A stretch of 64,000 bases of DNA. Origin: Sphingomonas sp. Its GTDB lineage: Bacteria > Pseudomonadota > Alphaproteobacteria > Sphingomonadales > Sphingomonadaceae. Below, in pieces: positions 36,383 through 45,721 of this stretch. Below the pieces are notes generated by a model, which was not told the origin of the DNA, made no database searches, and was given only the letters and a program-made list of their open reading frames with translations. Numbering within the stretch: the first letter of the stretch is position 1; each line of letters starts with the position of its first letter. A program made the position numbers and the translations under genes. Where the stretch lies: NCBI RefSeq assembly GCF_029239295.1, contig NZ_JAQZBC010000012.1, positions 1 through 64,000 of the forward strand, in the 5' to 3' direction.

Positions 36383-37717
36383 ATGGCGAACGCGATGAAG
36401 CCTGACGCTGCTGAACCGTTGCGATCGCTTCCGGAGGTCTATGCCTCCATCCGCGTTCCCGAGGGCGCGGGATTCTGGCGGCGGCTGTTCGCCTTCGTCG
36501 GCCCCGGCTGGCTGGTCGCCGTCGGCTATATGGATCCGGGCAATTGGGCGACCGACATCGCCGGCGGCTCGGCCTTTGGCTATACGCTGCTCAGCGTCAT
36601 CCTGCTGTCGAACCTCATGGCGATCGTGCTTCAGGCACTGTCCGCCCGGCTCGGTATCGGCGCTGGGCTGGATCTGGCGCAGGCGTGCCGGCGGCAATAT
36701 TCGCGTCCGGTTTCGCTGGTCCTGTGGGTGCTGTGCGAGATCGCGATCATCGCCTGCGATCTGGCCGAGGTGCTGGGCACCGCGATCGCGCTGAAGCTGT
36801 TGTTCGGCCTGCCGCTGGTCGCCGGCGTCTGTGTCACGGCGGTCGACGTGTTCCTGATCCTCGCGCTGCAACGCTACGGCTTCCGCCGGCTGGAGGCGTT
36901 CGTCGCGGCGCTGCTGATCGTCATCGCCGGCTGTTTCGCCTTTGAGCTTGCCTGGGCCGGGCCGGATTGGGCTGCCGCCGCCGCCGGGCTGATCCCGTCG
37001 ACCGAAATCGTCAGCAACCCGCTGATGCTGTACATCGCGATCGGCATCCTCGGCGCAACCGTGATGCCGCACAATCTCTATCTCCATTCCGCGATCGTGC
37101 AGACCCGCGCGGTGGGGAAGGGACTCGCGGAGAAGCGTGACGCGCTGAAGATGGCAACGATCGATTCGACCGTCAGCCTAGGCCTGGCCTTCTTCATCAA
37201 TGCCGCGATCCTCGTCCTCGCCGCCGCGACCTTCCACGTCGCCGGCCGCACCGAGGTGGCTGAGATCGAGGAAGCGCATCAACTGCTCGCCCCCATGCTG
37301 GGCGTCGGCGCGGCCAGCGCGGTCTTCGCCATTGCGCTGCTCGCCAGCGGTCAGAATTCCACCGTCACCGGCACGCTCGCCGGTCAGATCGTGATGGAGG
37401 GGTTCCTCGAACTCCGCCTGCCGATGTGGCTGCGGCGGATGATCACCCGCGGCCTTGCCATCATCCCGGCCGTGGCCGGTGTGCTGATCGCAGGCGATTC
37501 GGGCGCAACGCAGCTGCTGGTGCTCAGCCAGGTGGTGTTGAGCCTGCAATTGCCCTTCGCGGTCCTGCCGCTCGTTGCCTTCACCGGCAGTCGCCGCCTG
37601 ATGGGATCGATGGCCGCCCCGCGCTGGCTGATCGCGCTCGCCTGGGGGATCGCCGCAGTGATCGTCCTGCTGAACGGCTGGATGCTGTGGGGCCTGATGA
37701 CAGGCGTGGGGGCTTGA
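36383..37717 (+). CDS. mntH: Nramp divalent metal transporter
   Basis: This 444-residue membrane protein has 11 transmembrane helices and carries Mn2+ or Fe2+ inward with protons. The helix-1 metal site is DPGN ([11 protein letters not shown]), and the helix-6 site is MPHNLYLHS. The first frame start (TTG 36359) overlaps mtnP; I favour ATG 36383, with ATG 36395 also possible, since no ribosome site decides. It appears cotranscribed with mtnP, an unusual pairing with no clear reason. Confidence 0.93.
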   Translation: MANAMKPDAAEPLRSLPEVYASIRVPEGAGFWRRLFAFVGPGWLVAVGYMDPGNWATDIAGGSAFGYTLLSVILLSNLMAIVLQALSARLGIGAGLDLAQACRRQYSRPVSLVLWVLCEIAIIACDLAEVLGTAIALKLLFGLPLVAGVCVTAVDVFLILALQRYGFRRLEAFVAALLIVIAGCFAFELAWAGPDWAAAAAGLIPSTEIVSNPLMLYIAIGILGATVMPHNLYLHSAIVQTRAVGKGLAEKRDALKMATIDSTVSLGLAFFINAAILVLAAATFHVAGRTEVAEIEEAHQLLAPMLGVGAASAVFAIALLASGQNSTVTGTLAGQIVMEGFLELRLPMWLRRMITRGLAIIPAVAGVLIAGDSGATQLLVLSQVVLSLQLPFAVLPLVAFTGSRRLMGSMAAPRWLIALAWGIAAVIVLLNGWMLWGLMTGVGA

Positions 37718-37786
37718 TGCCCGTACTGGGCTAAAGCGGCCGCCGGGCGCCAGCGCGGTAGCGAGGCACCCGGCCGGCCGAAGACG

Positions 37787-38572
37787 TCAGGCGAACACCG
37801 CCACCGACTGCATCTGTTCGGCGACCATTTCGCCCTTGCTGTTCCAGATCCCCATCTGCTGCGAGGAGCTTCCGGCCCGCGCATAATCGGCATTGGAGCG
37901 CAGCAGCCACCAGCCGTCCTCCGTCGATGGCGTCGGCCCCAGCACGTTCAGGATCCACGTCAGCGAGCTCATCGGCACGTTGCGCCCGATCAGGCGCAGC
38001 GCCGCGGGCGGCAGGCAATCGCCGACCGCGAGCAGCTCGACCATCGGGTCCAACCCCTCGCGCTCATTCAGCCGCGTCCAGCGCAGCCATTCGGCGGGCA
38101 ACAGGTTCGGCCCTTCGCGCCGGTCGAGGAACTCGAAATTCTGCGTGAAGGCGACCGCCGGATGCCCCTTGAACGTCGTTTCCTCGGGGCCCGGTTTTGC
38201 GAAATCGGGCACCGTCGTCACGGCGTAATCAAGCTCGCTTTCGATCGCGCGCATGAACACAAAGGTGCAGCGCAGTCCCAGGCCCGCCTCGCTCTCGATA
38301 TCAGCCTGGATGAACGCCGCGTTCTTGCCGCGCCGCAGCCGATGCGCGGTGACGAGGACCGGGCCGGCGAGCGGCCCGATGAAGCTCACCTGCGCGGACC
38401 GAAGCGGGGGCAGGTCGGTATCCGATTGCATCGCGCAGTGAAGCGCCATCGCGGCCGACAGCCCACCATAGCCGGTCCGCCCCTGCAGCCAGCCGTCGGG
38501 GATTTCCCCGCGCCAGCCGGGTCCGTCGCCCAGCGGCGTCAACCCGTCCAGGATTTGCTTCAGGCTCGTCAT
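37787..38572 (-). CDS. acyl-CoA thioesterase-like protein
   Basis: This 261-residue protein resembles the double-hotdog thioesterase-like (TesB/4HBT_3) family: WLQGRTGYGGLSAAMALHC near residues 28-46, AQVSFIGPLAGPV, and a second half with SLTWILNVLGP. It probably hydrolyses an acyl-CoA. Its start overlaps the stop of the acyl-CoA ligase by four bases, so ligase and thioesterase are coupled. The two opposing activities suggest a quality-control or balancing role for a specific substrate. Confidence 0.87.
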   Translation of the reverse strand: MTSLKQILDGLTPLGDGPGWRGEIPDGWLQGRTGYGGLSAAMALHCAMQSDTDLPPLRSAQVSFIGPLAGPVLVTAHRLRRGKNAAFIQADIESEAGLGLRCTFVFMRAIESELDYAVTTVPDFAKPGPEETTFKGHPAVAFTQNFEFLDRREGPNLLPAEWLRWTRLNEREGLDPMVELLAVGDCLPPAALRLIGRNVPMSSLTWILNVLGPTPSTEDGWWLLRSNADYARAGSSSQQMGIWNSKGEMVAEQMQSVAVFA

Positions 38573-40113
38573 GCATTTTCCCCCTGGAATTCACCTTGGG
38601 CGAGCCGATCGCGCAGCTCGCGCTTCAATACCTTGCCGATCGCGCTGCGCGGCAGCTCGTCGGTGACATACAGCTTCGACAGTCGCTGGGTCTTGCCCAG
38701 CTTCTCGTTGGTCGCGGCGCGAACCTCCTCCGCGCTCGCATCCGCGCCGGGGCGGGGGACGTAGAAGCCGACCGGCGTCTCGCCCCATTCCTCGCTCGGC
38801 ACGCCCACGACGGTGCAATCTGCCACCGCCGGATGCTGCGCCAGCACCGCTTCCAGGTCGGACGGATAGATGTTGAACCCGCCCGAAATGATCATGTCCT
38901 TCTTGCGGTCCATCAGGATCAGGAATCCGTCCTCGTCGATCCGCCCGACATCGCCGTGGCGGATCCAGCGCTTGCCCTCGGCATCGTAATACTCGGCCTC
39001 GCGCGTCGCGCCTTCACGCTTGTGATATCCGTTCATCATCGCCGGGGACCGGCCGACGATCTCGCCCATCTCGCCGGGCGCGACTTCATTGCCGTCCTCG
39101 TCGAGCAGCAACGCCTCATGCCCGGGCGACAGCTTGCCGACGGTATGCAGCTTGTCGGGGTTTTCGTCGGCGACCAGGATGAACGACGCGCCGCCCTCGG
39201 TCATGCCGTAATATTCCACCAGCTTGCCCGGCCAGCGGTTCAGGATGTCGCGCTTCAGCTCGGCCTTGAACGGCGCGGAGGTGCACGTCTTGAAGCGGAA
39301 GGCGCTGAGGTCGAAACTGTCGAAATCGGGCAGCGCCATGATGCGCTGATATTGCACCGGCACCAGCATCGTGTGCGTGGCACGATACTGCTGCGCCAGC
39401 TCCAGATAGCGGCGAGCATCGAACTTCTTCATCAGCACCACCGTGCCGCCCCAGGCGAGCGTCGGCAGGAAACTGACCAGCGTGGTGTTGGAATATAGCG
39501 GCGTCGCCAGCAGCGTGACGGCGGTGTCGAACCCGGCGGTGCTGTTGCGCGACAGATGCTGCCAGCGCATCGTATGGCTCTGCACGATCCCCTTGGGGAT
39601 GCCGGTCGTGCCTGACGAATAGATGATGTTGAACCCGTCGAGCGGCGCGATCTCCACCGGCGCTGGCGTGCTGCCTTCCGGCGCCAGCCACGCGTCCAGT
39701 TCCTCCAGCATGACGATGGTCGCGGACAGCTTCTGGCCCGCCAGCGCATCGGCGTTGGCACGGTCGAGGAACACCAGGTTGGCGCCGCTGTCGCTCACCA
39801 TGCCGGCGATCTGCTCCGGCGTCGCCGAAGGCTGGATCGGTGCGGCTACCGAACCCGCGCGCACTGCGGCCAGAAAGACGATCGACTGGGCAACGCTGGG
39901 ATAGCTCACCATCGCCACCGCCTGTCCCTGTGCTGTGCCGTCGCGCTGAAGCGCGGCGGCCGCCCGGTCCATCGCCCGGTCGAGTTCGGCATAGGTGATT
40001 TGCGCATCGCCATCAGCGATCGCCAGCTTCTCGGGCTGGTTGACGGCGTGGCGGCGGATCAGGTCCGGCAGCGTGCCGAAATCCTGTGCGAGCAGGTCTG
40101 CGATACTCTCCAT
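38569..40113 (-). CDS. acyl-CoA ligase (AMP-forming)
   Basis: This 514-residue adenylate-forming enzyme activates a carboxylic acid to its acyl-CoA. The ATP motif is SSGTTGIPKGIVQS (near residues 168-181). YYGMTEGGASFI, the hinge DRKKDMIISGGFNIYPSDLE and the C-terminal Lys in PRSAIGKVLKRELRD complete the family signature. Substrate specificity is not readable. It is cotranscribed with the thioesterase downstream and diverges from an SDR. It begins a run of genes that looks like a hydrophobic-acid catabolic module. Confidence 0.93.
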   Translation of the reverse strand: MESIADLLAQDFGTLPDLIRRHAVNQPEKLAIADGDAQITYAELDRAMDRAAAALQRDGTAQGQAVAMVSYPSVAQSIVFLAAVRAGSVAAPIQPSATPEQIAGMVSDSGANLVFLDRANADALAGQKLSATIVMLEELDAWLAPEGSTPAPVEIAPLDGFNIIYSSGTTGIPKGIVQSHTMRWQHLSRNSTAGFDTAVTLLATPLYSNTTLVSFLPTLAWGGTVVLMKKFDARRYLELAQQYRATHTMLVPVQYQRIMALPDFDSFDLSAFRFKTCTSAPFKAELKRDILNRWPGKLVEYYGMTEGGASFILVADENPDKLHTVGKLSPGHEALLLDEDGNEVAPGEMGEIVGRSPAMMNGYHKREGATREAEYYDAEGKRWIRHGDVGRIDEDGFLILMDRKKDMIISGGFNIYPSDLEAVLAQHPAVADCTVVGVPSEEWGETPVGFYVPRPGADASAEEVRAATNEKLGKTQRLSKLYVTDELPRSAIGKVLKRELRDRLAQGEFQGENA

Positions 40114-40180
40114 GAATCCCGCGCTAGCGGCGCTCGCTTCCGAATGCCATACGCGACATTCGAATTTTAAGGAGCGTCAA

Positions 40181-40966
40181 ATGGATCAGGGAGTGGCAAT
40201 CGTCACCGGCGGGGGTACCGGTATCGGGGCAGCGGTGGTTCGCCGGCTCGCCGCACGCGGCGTCCGTTGCGTGATCAACTATGCCCACAGTCGCGCTGAG
40301 GCGGAGGCGCTGGCCGCAGAGGTCGCCAACGGCTCGATCGCCGTGCAGGCCGACATCGCCGACGACGCCGAATGTCGGAAGCTCGTCGCCGCCGCCACCG
40401 ACACCTTTGGTCGGCTCGATTTCCTCGTCAACAATGCCGGACGTACGAAACACGTCATGCATGAGGATCTCGACGGCCTCGATGCGGAGGATTTCATCGA
40501 CATCTACCGGCTGAACACGATCGCCGCCTTTCAGATGGTCCGTGCCTGCGCGCCAGCCATGCGGGAGGGGCCGATGAGTGCGGTGGTGAACGTCGCGTCG
40601 ATCGCCGGCATTCACGGCGTCGGCTCCTCGATCGCTTATGCCGCCTCGAAGGGCGCACTGATCACCATGACGCAAAGCCTCGCCCGCGTCCTCGCCCCGG
40701 CGATCCGCGTCAACGCGGTCGCGCCCGGCTATGTCGGCACCGGCTGGTTCGAAAAGTCGCTGGGCGTCGAAGGCAAGGCGAAGCTCGACGCCAATGTCGC
40801 GCGCCGCACGCCGATGGCGATGGCACCGCAGGCGGAGGATATCGCCGGCCCGATCGAGATGCTGCTCGACCCCGCCGGCCGCGCGATCACCGGCGAAACC
40901 TGGCGCGTCGATGCCGGCTTCCATCTCGACACCGGCGGCAGCCGCCGACCCGGTCGGGAGAATTGA
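40181..40966 (+). CDS. short-chain dehydrogenase/reductase (3-ketoacyl type)
   Basis: This 261-residue SDR has TGGGTGIG (near residues 9-16), NNAG, and YAASK with Ser before it. The strand-2 end (NYAHSRAEA) lacks the acidic residue of NAD enzymes, so NADP is likely. The start ATG 40181 has AAGGAG seven bases upstream. Divergence from the acyl-CoA ligase with 67 bases between suggests a shared control region. A hydroxyacyl or sterol-type substrate fits the neighbourhood, but this is inference. Confidence 0.87.
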   Translation: MDQGVAIVTGGGTGIGAAVVRRLAARGVRCVINYAHSRAEAEALAAEVANGSIAVQADIADDAECRKLVAAATDTFGRLDFLVNNAGRTKHVMHEDLDGLDAEDFIDIYRLNTIAAFQMVRACAPAMREGPMSAVVNVASIAGIHGVGSSIAYAASKGALITMTQSLARVLAPAIRVNAVAPGYVGTGWFEKSLGVEGKAKLDANVARRTPMAMAPQAEDIAGPIEMLLDPAGRAITGETWRVDAGFHLDTGGSRRPGREN

Positions 40967-41017
40967 GGCTTGCTGGCCGCGCGCCTTCGCGACGCGGCCA
41001 ATAATCTCCGGTGACAG

Positions 41018-41057
41018 GCCGTCATACCCCGCCAGCAGGCCGGCGGGGTGTGACGGC
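41018..41057. terminator. long hairpin between convergent genes
   Basis: A 16-bp stem (41018-41033 with 41042-41057, one G-U pair) with an 8-base loop lies between the SDR and the GST gene, which converge. No U-run follows on either side. Position and stability suggest termination of one or both. Confidence 0.55.
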
Positions 41058-41065
41058 AGGCCGCC

Positions 41066-41764
41066 TCAGCGGCCGGCGTTCGCGGTCTGCCCGAACAGCA
41101 CCTTCTTCGCCTCGTCCGACATTGGCGCCGCCTTGGGCTGGATTTCCTTGCCCTTGGCGTACGCCCGCTCTGTCGCCGGTCGCGCCTTGATCGCCGCATG
41201 CCAGCGCGCGATGTTGGGGAAATCAGCCAGATCCTGTCCCTGCGCTTCGGGCAGGATCCAGGGGTAGCTCGCCATGTCCGCGATCGTGTAATCGTCCCCG
41301 GCAACGAACGGCCGATCTGCAAGACGGCGATCAAGTACGCCGTATAAGCGATTGGTTTCCTTCAGATAACGATCAATGGCATAGGGCACCTTCTCCGGCG
41401 CATAGTTGCGGAAATGGTGATTCTGCCCCAGCATCGGCCCCAGGCCGCCCATCTGCCACATCAGCCACTGGTTCACCTCGGCCCGCGCACGCATCGTGTC
41501 GCCGCCGAACTTACCGGTCTTTTCCGCCAAATACAGTAGGATAGCGCCGGATTCGAAGACGGATAATGGCCCGCCGCCGTCGGTCGGATCATGATCGACG
41601 ATGGCCGGCATCCGGTTGTTCGGCGCGATCTGCAGAAAGTCCGGCTTGAACTGCTCGCCGGTCCCGATGTTGACTGGGATGATCTGGTAAGAAAGGCCTG
41701 CTTCCTCCAGAAATAGCGTGATCTTGTGCCCATTTGGGGTCGGCCAATAATGAAGGTCGATCAT
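41066..41764 (-). CDS. YfcG-like glutathione transferase
   Basis: This 232-residue protein has the thioredoxin-fold start MIDLHYWPTPNGHKITLFLE, the sequence typical of YfcG/YghU GSTs, which act as disulfide reductases with two glutathiones. The N-terminal domain ends at about residue 85 and an all-helical C-terminal domain follows. ATG 41764 was chosen because the longer upstream frame runs antisense into the MFS gene. It lies just downstream of that transporter on the same strand. Confidence 0.9.
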   Translation of the reverse strand: MIDLHYWPTPNGHKITLFLEEAGLSYQIIPVNIGTGEQFKPDFLQIAPNNRMPAIVDHDPTDGGGPLSVFESGAILLYLAEKTGKFGGDTMRARAEVNQWLMWQMGGLGPMLGQNHHFRNYAPEKVPYAIDRYLKETNRLYGVLDRRLADRPFVAGDDYTIADMASYPWILPEAQGQDLADFPNIARWHAAIKARPATERAYAKGKEIQPKAAPMSDEAKKVLFGQTANAGR

Positions 41765-41810
41765 GCAAGTCTCCCGTGTGTCTGATGGGCGAGATGGGGG
41801 CGCTGCGACG

Positions 41811-43022
41811 TCAGGCAAGCTTCCCCCGCCGCAGTACGACGCCGGACAGGAACACCACGAACGTCGCTGCGCACAGCATCGAGGCCAGGAGGAAGGCGCC
41901 CCCCGGATGACCACGCTCAGCGCCGAATGCCAGCGCCTGCGTCATCACCAGCGGTCCGACGATCGCCGCCAGGCTGGCCAGGCTGGCGAGACCACCCTGC
42001 AACGCCCCTTGATTGGCCGCATCGACTCGCGATGACAGGATCGCGTTGATCGACGGCGCCACCAGTCCGGTGAGCGATCCAGCCGCGATCAGCGCGTAGA
42101 TCTGCCACCCCTCGCCGGCGGAGGCGTATAGGCCAAAAACGATCACCCCGGCGGTGAGGCCGATCAGCACCGTTCGATCCTCGCCGAACCGCTTGATGGT
42201 GGGGCCGATCAGAAAAACCTGCGCCAGCATCATGGACACGCCGGAGGCGGCGAGCGACCAGCCGATCGCCTTGCTGTCCCAGCCGAGCGCGATGCTGACG
42301 TAGAACGACCAGGTCGACGGATAGACCATGTGAGCGATCTGCCACATCAACGATCCGATCAGCAGCGCCGCGGCGCCTCCTGCCGCGAACAAAGGCGCGA
42401 ACGCGCCGACGGGATTGGCACGCCGCCAGTTGAAAGCCCGTCGATTTTCCGGCGGGAGCGTTTCCGGCATCAGGGTCAGGATCAGGCCAGCGTTGACGAA
42501 CGCGAGCACCGCAGCAGCCACGAAGGGCGCACGCGGGCCGAGATCGCCCAATATCCCGCCGATCGCAGGACCCAGGATGAAACCGCCTCCAAATGCGGCG
42601 CCCAGCAGGCCGAACATCCTCCCGCGGCGCTCAGGGGGGGTGACATCCGCGATCACCGCATTTGCCGGTCCATAAGTGGCCCCGGCGATCCCGGCGATCG
42701 CCCGTCCGGCGAACAGCCAGGCGAGCGTCGGTGCAAAAGCCATGAAGGCGTAATCAATGCCGAAGCAGATCAGGCTGATCAGCAGCACGCGCCGCCGCCC
42801 GTAGCGATCTGAGAGGCTGCCGATCACCGGCCCGGCGAAGAAATGCGTCACGGCATAGATCGCCAGCAGATAGCCGCCAATCCTGCTCGCCTGCGCCAGG
42901 TCGACTTGGCCAAGATCCACGATCAACGACGGCAGGACGGGCAGCACGATCCCGAACCCGATCGAATCGATCAATATGGCAATCAACGCGATCGGGACTG
43001 CGGGATGATCGAATCGCATCAT
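41811..43022 (-). CDS. TetA-type MFS drug transporter
   Basis: This 403-residue, 12-helix transporter is of the TCR/Tet MFS family. Motif A is GSLSDRYGRRRVL in the loop between helices 2 and 3, and the helix-5 region GAAFGGGFILGPAIGG is the antiporter motif. It probably exports a small hydrophobic compound by proton antiport. The start could be either of two adjacent ATGs (43022, 43019) after AGAGG. Tetracycline itself need not be its substrate. It precedes the GST gene and diverges from the acyl-CoA dehydrogenases. Confidence 0.9.
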   Translation of the reverse strand: MMRFDHPAVPIALIAILIDSIGFGIVLPVLPSLIVDLGQVDLAQASRIGGYLLAIYAVTHFFAGPVIGSLSDRYGRRRVLLISLICFGIDYAFMAFAPTLAWLFAGRAIAGIAGATYGPANAVIADVTPPERRGRMFGLLGAAFGGGFILGPAIGGILGDLGPRAPFVAAAVLAFVNAGLILTLMPETLPPENRRAFNWRRANPVGAFAPLFAAGGAAALLIGSLMWQIAHMVYPSTWSFYVSIALGWDSKAIGWSLAASGVSMMLAQVFLIGPTIKRFGEDRTVLIGLTAGVIVFGLYASAGEGWQIYALIAAGSLTGLVAPSINAILSSRVDAANQGALQGGLASLASLAAIVGPLVMTQALAFGAERGHPGGAFLLASMLCAATFVVFLSGVVLRRGKLA

Positions 43023-43142
43023 TCTACCTCTTGGCAAAACCGGATAGACGAACAGGCATCAGTTGTCGCTTTGCTTGCCACTGGAAACATGGCATGACGC
43101 CGCCATACCCGATCTTCAGAATCGGCTTCGGAGAAATGATTG

Positions 43143-44363
43143 ATGGCAAGCGCCGCCGAACTGGACCGTTCCGCAGACACGATTGATGCTTTCCGCGCCG
43201 AGGCGCGCGCCTGGCTGGAGGAGAATTTTCCTGTCAGCCTGCGCGGCAAGGACAACGCCATGTCGGCCGTTGACGGCCCGACGGACGAAACCGCCGAGCA
43301 GAAGGCTTGGCGCGAAGCGATGGGCGCCAAGGGTTGGGGCGTACCCACCTGGCCTGCGCAATATGGCGGCGGTGGCCTGACGCGCGAGCAAGCCCGCGTG
43401 CTCGGTGAGGAAATGGCGCGCATCGGCGCGTACAACCCGATCGGCGGCATGGGCGTGATGATGTTCGGACCGACGCTGCTGGAATATGGCAGCGAAGAGC
43501 AGAAGCAGAAGCACATCCCGGGCATCGTTCGCGGTGAAGTGCGCTGGTGTCAGGGCTATTCGGAGCCGGGCGCCGGTTCGGATCTCGCCAGTCTGCAGAC
43601 CTTCGCCGAGGACAAGGGCGATCATTACATCGTCAACGGGCAGAAGACCTGGACGAGCGGCGGGCAGTGGGCCGACAAGTGCTTTGCGCTGGTTCGTACC
43701 GACAAGACCCAGAAGCACGCCGGCATCAGCTTCCTGCTCATCGACATGGATGCAGAGGGTGTCGAGACACGCCCGATCAAGCTGATCTCGGGCGCATCAC
43801 CCTTCTGCGAAACTTTCTTCACCAATGTGAAGGTGCCCAAGGAAAATCTGGTCGGCCAGGAAGGGCAGGGCTGGACGATCGGCACCCGCCTGCTGCAGCA
43901 TGAGCGCAATTCGCTCTCGGGCGGGGGCGGCTCGCAGGGCCGGATGAACCAGGGTGAGCAGATCCCGGCGATCGCCAAGAAGTATCGCGGCGTCGATGGC
44001 GAGGGCAAGCTGGCGGACAGCGACCTGCGCACCCGGATCATCAAGCATGAAATGGATCAGCGCGCCTTCGCCCTGACTCTGCGTCGCGCGGCGCTGGAGT
44101 CAAAGGGCAACGCCGGGCCTTCTGCGGCGACCAGCGTAATGAAGAACGTCGGCGCCCGCATCACCCAGGATCGCGCGGAACTCGCGATCGAGATCATGGG
44201 CATGCAGGGGCTTGGCTGGGAAGGCGAGGGCTTCAACAACGAGGAACTGGCGGCCACCCGCACCTGGCTGTGGGGCAAGGCGGTGTCGATCTACGGTGGT
44301 TCCACCGAGATCCAGAACAACGTCATCGCCAAGCGCATTCTTGGGATGCTCGACCACCAGTAA
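43143..44363 (+). CDS. acyl-CoA dehydrogenase
   Basis: This 406-residue flavoenzyme belongs to the acyl-CoA dehydrogenase family. It has the FAD-binding GYSEPGAGSDLAS (near residues 135-147), KTWTSGGQWADKCF, and the C-terminal YGGSTEIQNNVIAKRILGM. The start is ATG 43143; a TTG three bases earlier is less likely. The next gene is a second, shorter acyl-CoA dehydrogenase. Adjacent pairs of this kind form mixed complexes in sterol and bile-acid side-chain breakdown, which suggests a bulky or cyclic acyl-CoA rather than a simple fatty acid; this is inference. Confidence 0.92.
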   Translation: MASAAELDRSADTIDAFRAEARAWLEENFPVSLRGKDNAMSAVDGPTDETAEQKAWREAMGAKGWGVPTWPAQYGGGGLTREQARVLGEEMARIGAYNPIGGMGVMMFGPTLLEYGSEEQKQKHIPGIVRGEVRWCQGYSEPGAGSDLASLQTFAEDKGDHYIVNGQKTWTSGGQWADKCFALVRTDKTQKHAGISFLLIDMDAEGVETRPIKLISGASPFCETFFTNVKVPKENLVGQEGQGWTIGTRLLQHERNSLSGGGGSQGRMNQGEQIPAIAKKYRGVDGEGKLADSDLRTRIIKHEMDQRAFALTLRRAALESKGNAGPSAATSVMKNVGARITQDRAELAIEIMGMQGLGWEGEGFNNEELAATRTWLWGKAVSIYGGSTEIQNNVIAKRILGMLDHQ

Positions 44364-44479
44364 TCGCTGGATTTGGTTTCGGTTAGGCGCGGGCGAACGC
44401 GTCGGAGAGGGCCGGGTCGAGGAGCGGGCGCGAAGACGCCCGCCCTCCCCGGCAGGTCCTTCGAAAAAAGGTTTTACAA

Positions 44480-45550
44480 ATGGCGTTGCTGAACGACGAA
44501 CAGGTGATGTTGCGCGACATGGCGCGCGAATGGGCCGACAATGAATCGCCCACCACCGCATTCCGCAAGCTGCGCGATGCAGCACCGGCGCAGGGCTTCG
44601 ATCCCGAGGCCTGGACCACGATCGGCCAGATGGGCTGGGCGGGGATCCTGATCCCCGAAGAGTTTGGCGGCTCCGCATTCGGGTATCTGTCCCTCGGCCT
44701 CGTGGTCGAGCAACTTGGCCGCAACTTGGCGGTAAGCCCATTGTCGTCAACGGCGGTGGCTGCCAGCGCGATCGCGATGGGATCATCGGACGCAGCGAAA
44801 TCGTCCTGGCTGGGCAAGCTTGCCAGCGGCGAGGCGGTGGCGACGCTCGCGATCGACGAGGGGCCGCTGCACACTGGCGTCGAAGTGCTGGCAACGGCTG
44901 TCGCCGGTGGCAAATTGAGCGGCACCAAGAAGTTCGTGGCCGAGGGTGATGGGGCCGACGTGTTCGTCGTAGCCGCGGCCGACGGCCTGTATGCAGTGGC
45001 GAAGGGGGGGGGTGTCACCGTCCATTCGCGCCGCATGGCAGACAGCCGCAGCCATGCGGACGTCACCTTCGACAACGCGCCGGCGGAAAAGCTGGGTGGA
45101 GCGGATCTGACCCAGGCGATTGTTGATCGCGCGACGGCAGTCACCGCGGCGGAGATGCTGGGCATGGCGGACAGCGCCTTCAACCAGACGCTGGATTACC
45201 TGAAGCAGCGTGTTCAGTTCGGTCAGGTTCTGTCGACCTTCCAGGCGCTTCAGCACCGCATGGCCAAGATGAAGACCGAGGTCGAGCTGATGCGCTCCGC
45301 GGTCGAGGGGGCGCTGGAAGCGATCGATGCCGATCGTTCGGACGTGAACCAGTCCGTCAGCCTCGCCAAGGCCGTCGCGAACGACACGCTTCGTCTGGTC
45401 AGCCGCGAGATGGTGCAGCTGCACGGCGGCGTAGGCATGACCGACGAATATGATGCCGGCCTGTACCTGAAGCGTTCGGCCGTGCTGGAGACGATGTGGG
45501 GCAATGCCAGCTATCATCGCGACCGCTTTGCCCGGCTCAACGGATATTAA
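44480..45550 (+). CDS. acyl-CoA dehydrogenase, second subunit type
   Basis: This 356-residue protein is a short acyl-CoA dehydrogenase homologue. It keeps the N-terminal helical domain (LRDMAREWADNESPTT) and the C-terminal helices with LVSREMVQLHGGVGMTDEY, but the central FAD/acyl-binding segment (EPGAGSD in the partner) is degraded to a short form, so it may not bind FAD alone. It follows the full-length gene by 116 bases on the same strand. A structural or regulatory partner subunit is the most likely role. A strong terminator follows. Confidence 0.88.
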   Translation: MALLNDEQVMLRDMAREWADNESPTTAFRKLRDAAPAQGFDPEAWTTIGQMGWAGILIPEEFGGSAFGYLSLGLVVEQLGRNLAVSPLSSTAVAASAIAMGSSDAAKSSWLGKLASGEAVATLAIDEGPLHTGVEVLATAVAGGKLSGTKKFVAEGDGADVFVVAAADGLYAVAKGGGVTVHSRRMADSRSHADVTFDNAPAEKLGGADLTQAIVDRATAVTAAEMLGMADSAFNQTLDYLKQRVQFGQVLSTFQALQHRMAKMKTEVELMRSAVEGALEAIDADRSDVNQSVSLAKAVANDTLRLVSREMVQLHGGVGMTDEYDAGLYLKRSAVLETMWGNASYHRDRFARLNGY

Positions 45551-45576
45551 AACGCGTTCCAGTATTGCTGGTATGG

Positions 45577-45609
45577 AAGCGGGTGTTCTTTGCAACACCC
45601 GCTTTTTTT
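45577..45609 (+). terminator. intrinsic terminator after acyl-CoA dehydrogenases
   Basis: AAGCGGGTGTT (45577-45587) pairs perfectly with AACACCCGCTT (45594-45604) over a 6-base loop, followed directly by a T-run. It ends the two-gene unit 26 bases after the second stop. Confidence 0.92.
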
Positions 45610-45643
45610 ATGGGGAAGGGGCGCAACGGCTAACCTTTGTCGC

Positions 45644-45672
45644 TTGACGTAACGGAACGCCCATCGTCTATT
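45644..45672 (+). promoter_or_regulatory. sigma-70 type promoter for TonB receptor gene
   Basis: TTGACG (45644-45649) and TCTATT (45667-45672) are spaced by 17 bases, 50 bases before the receptor ATG. This is the best vegetative promoter match in this region. Confidence 0.5.
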
Positions 45673-45721
45673 CGATGATACGGTACGGCCCGAATAGAGG
45701 CCGACCGCATCAGGGAGAGAG

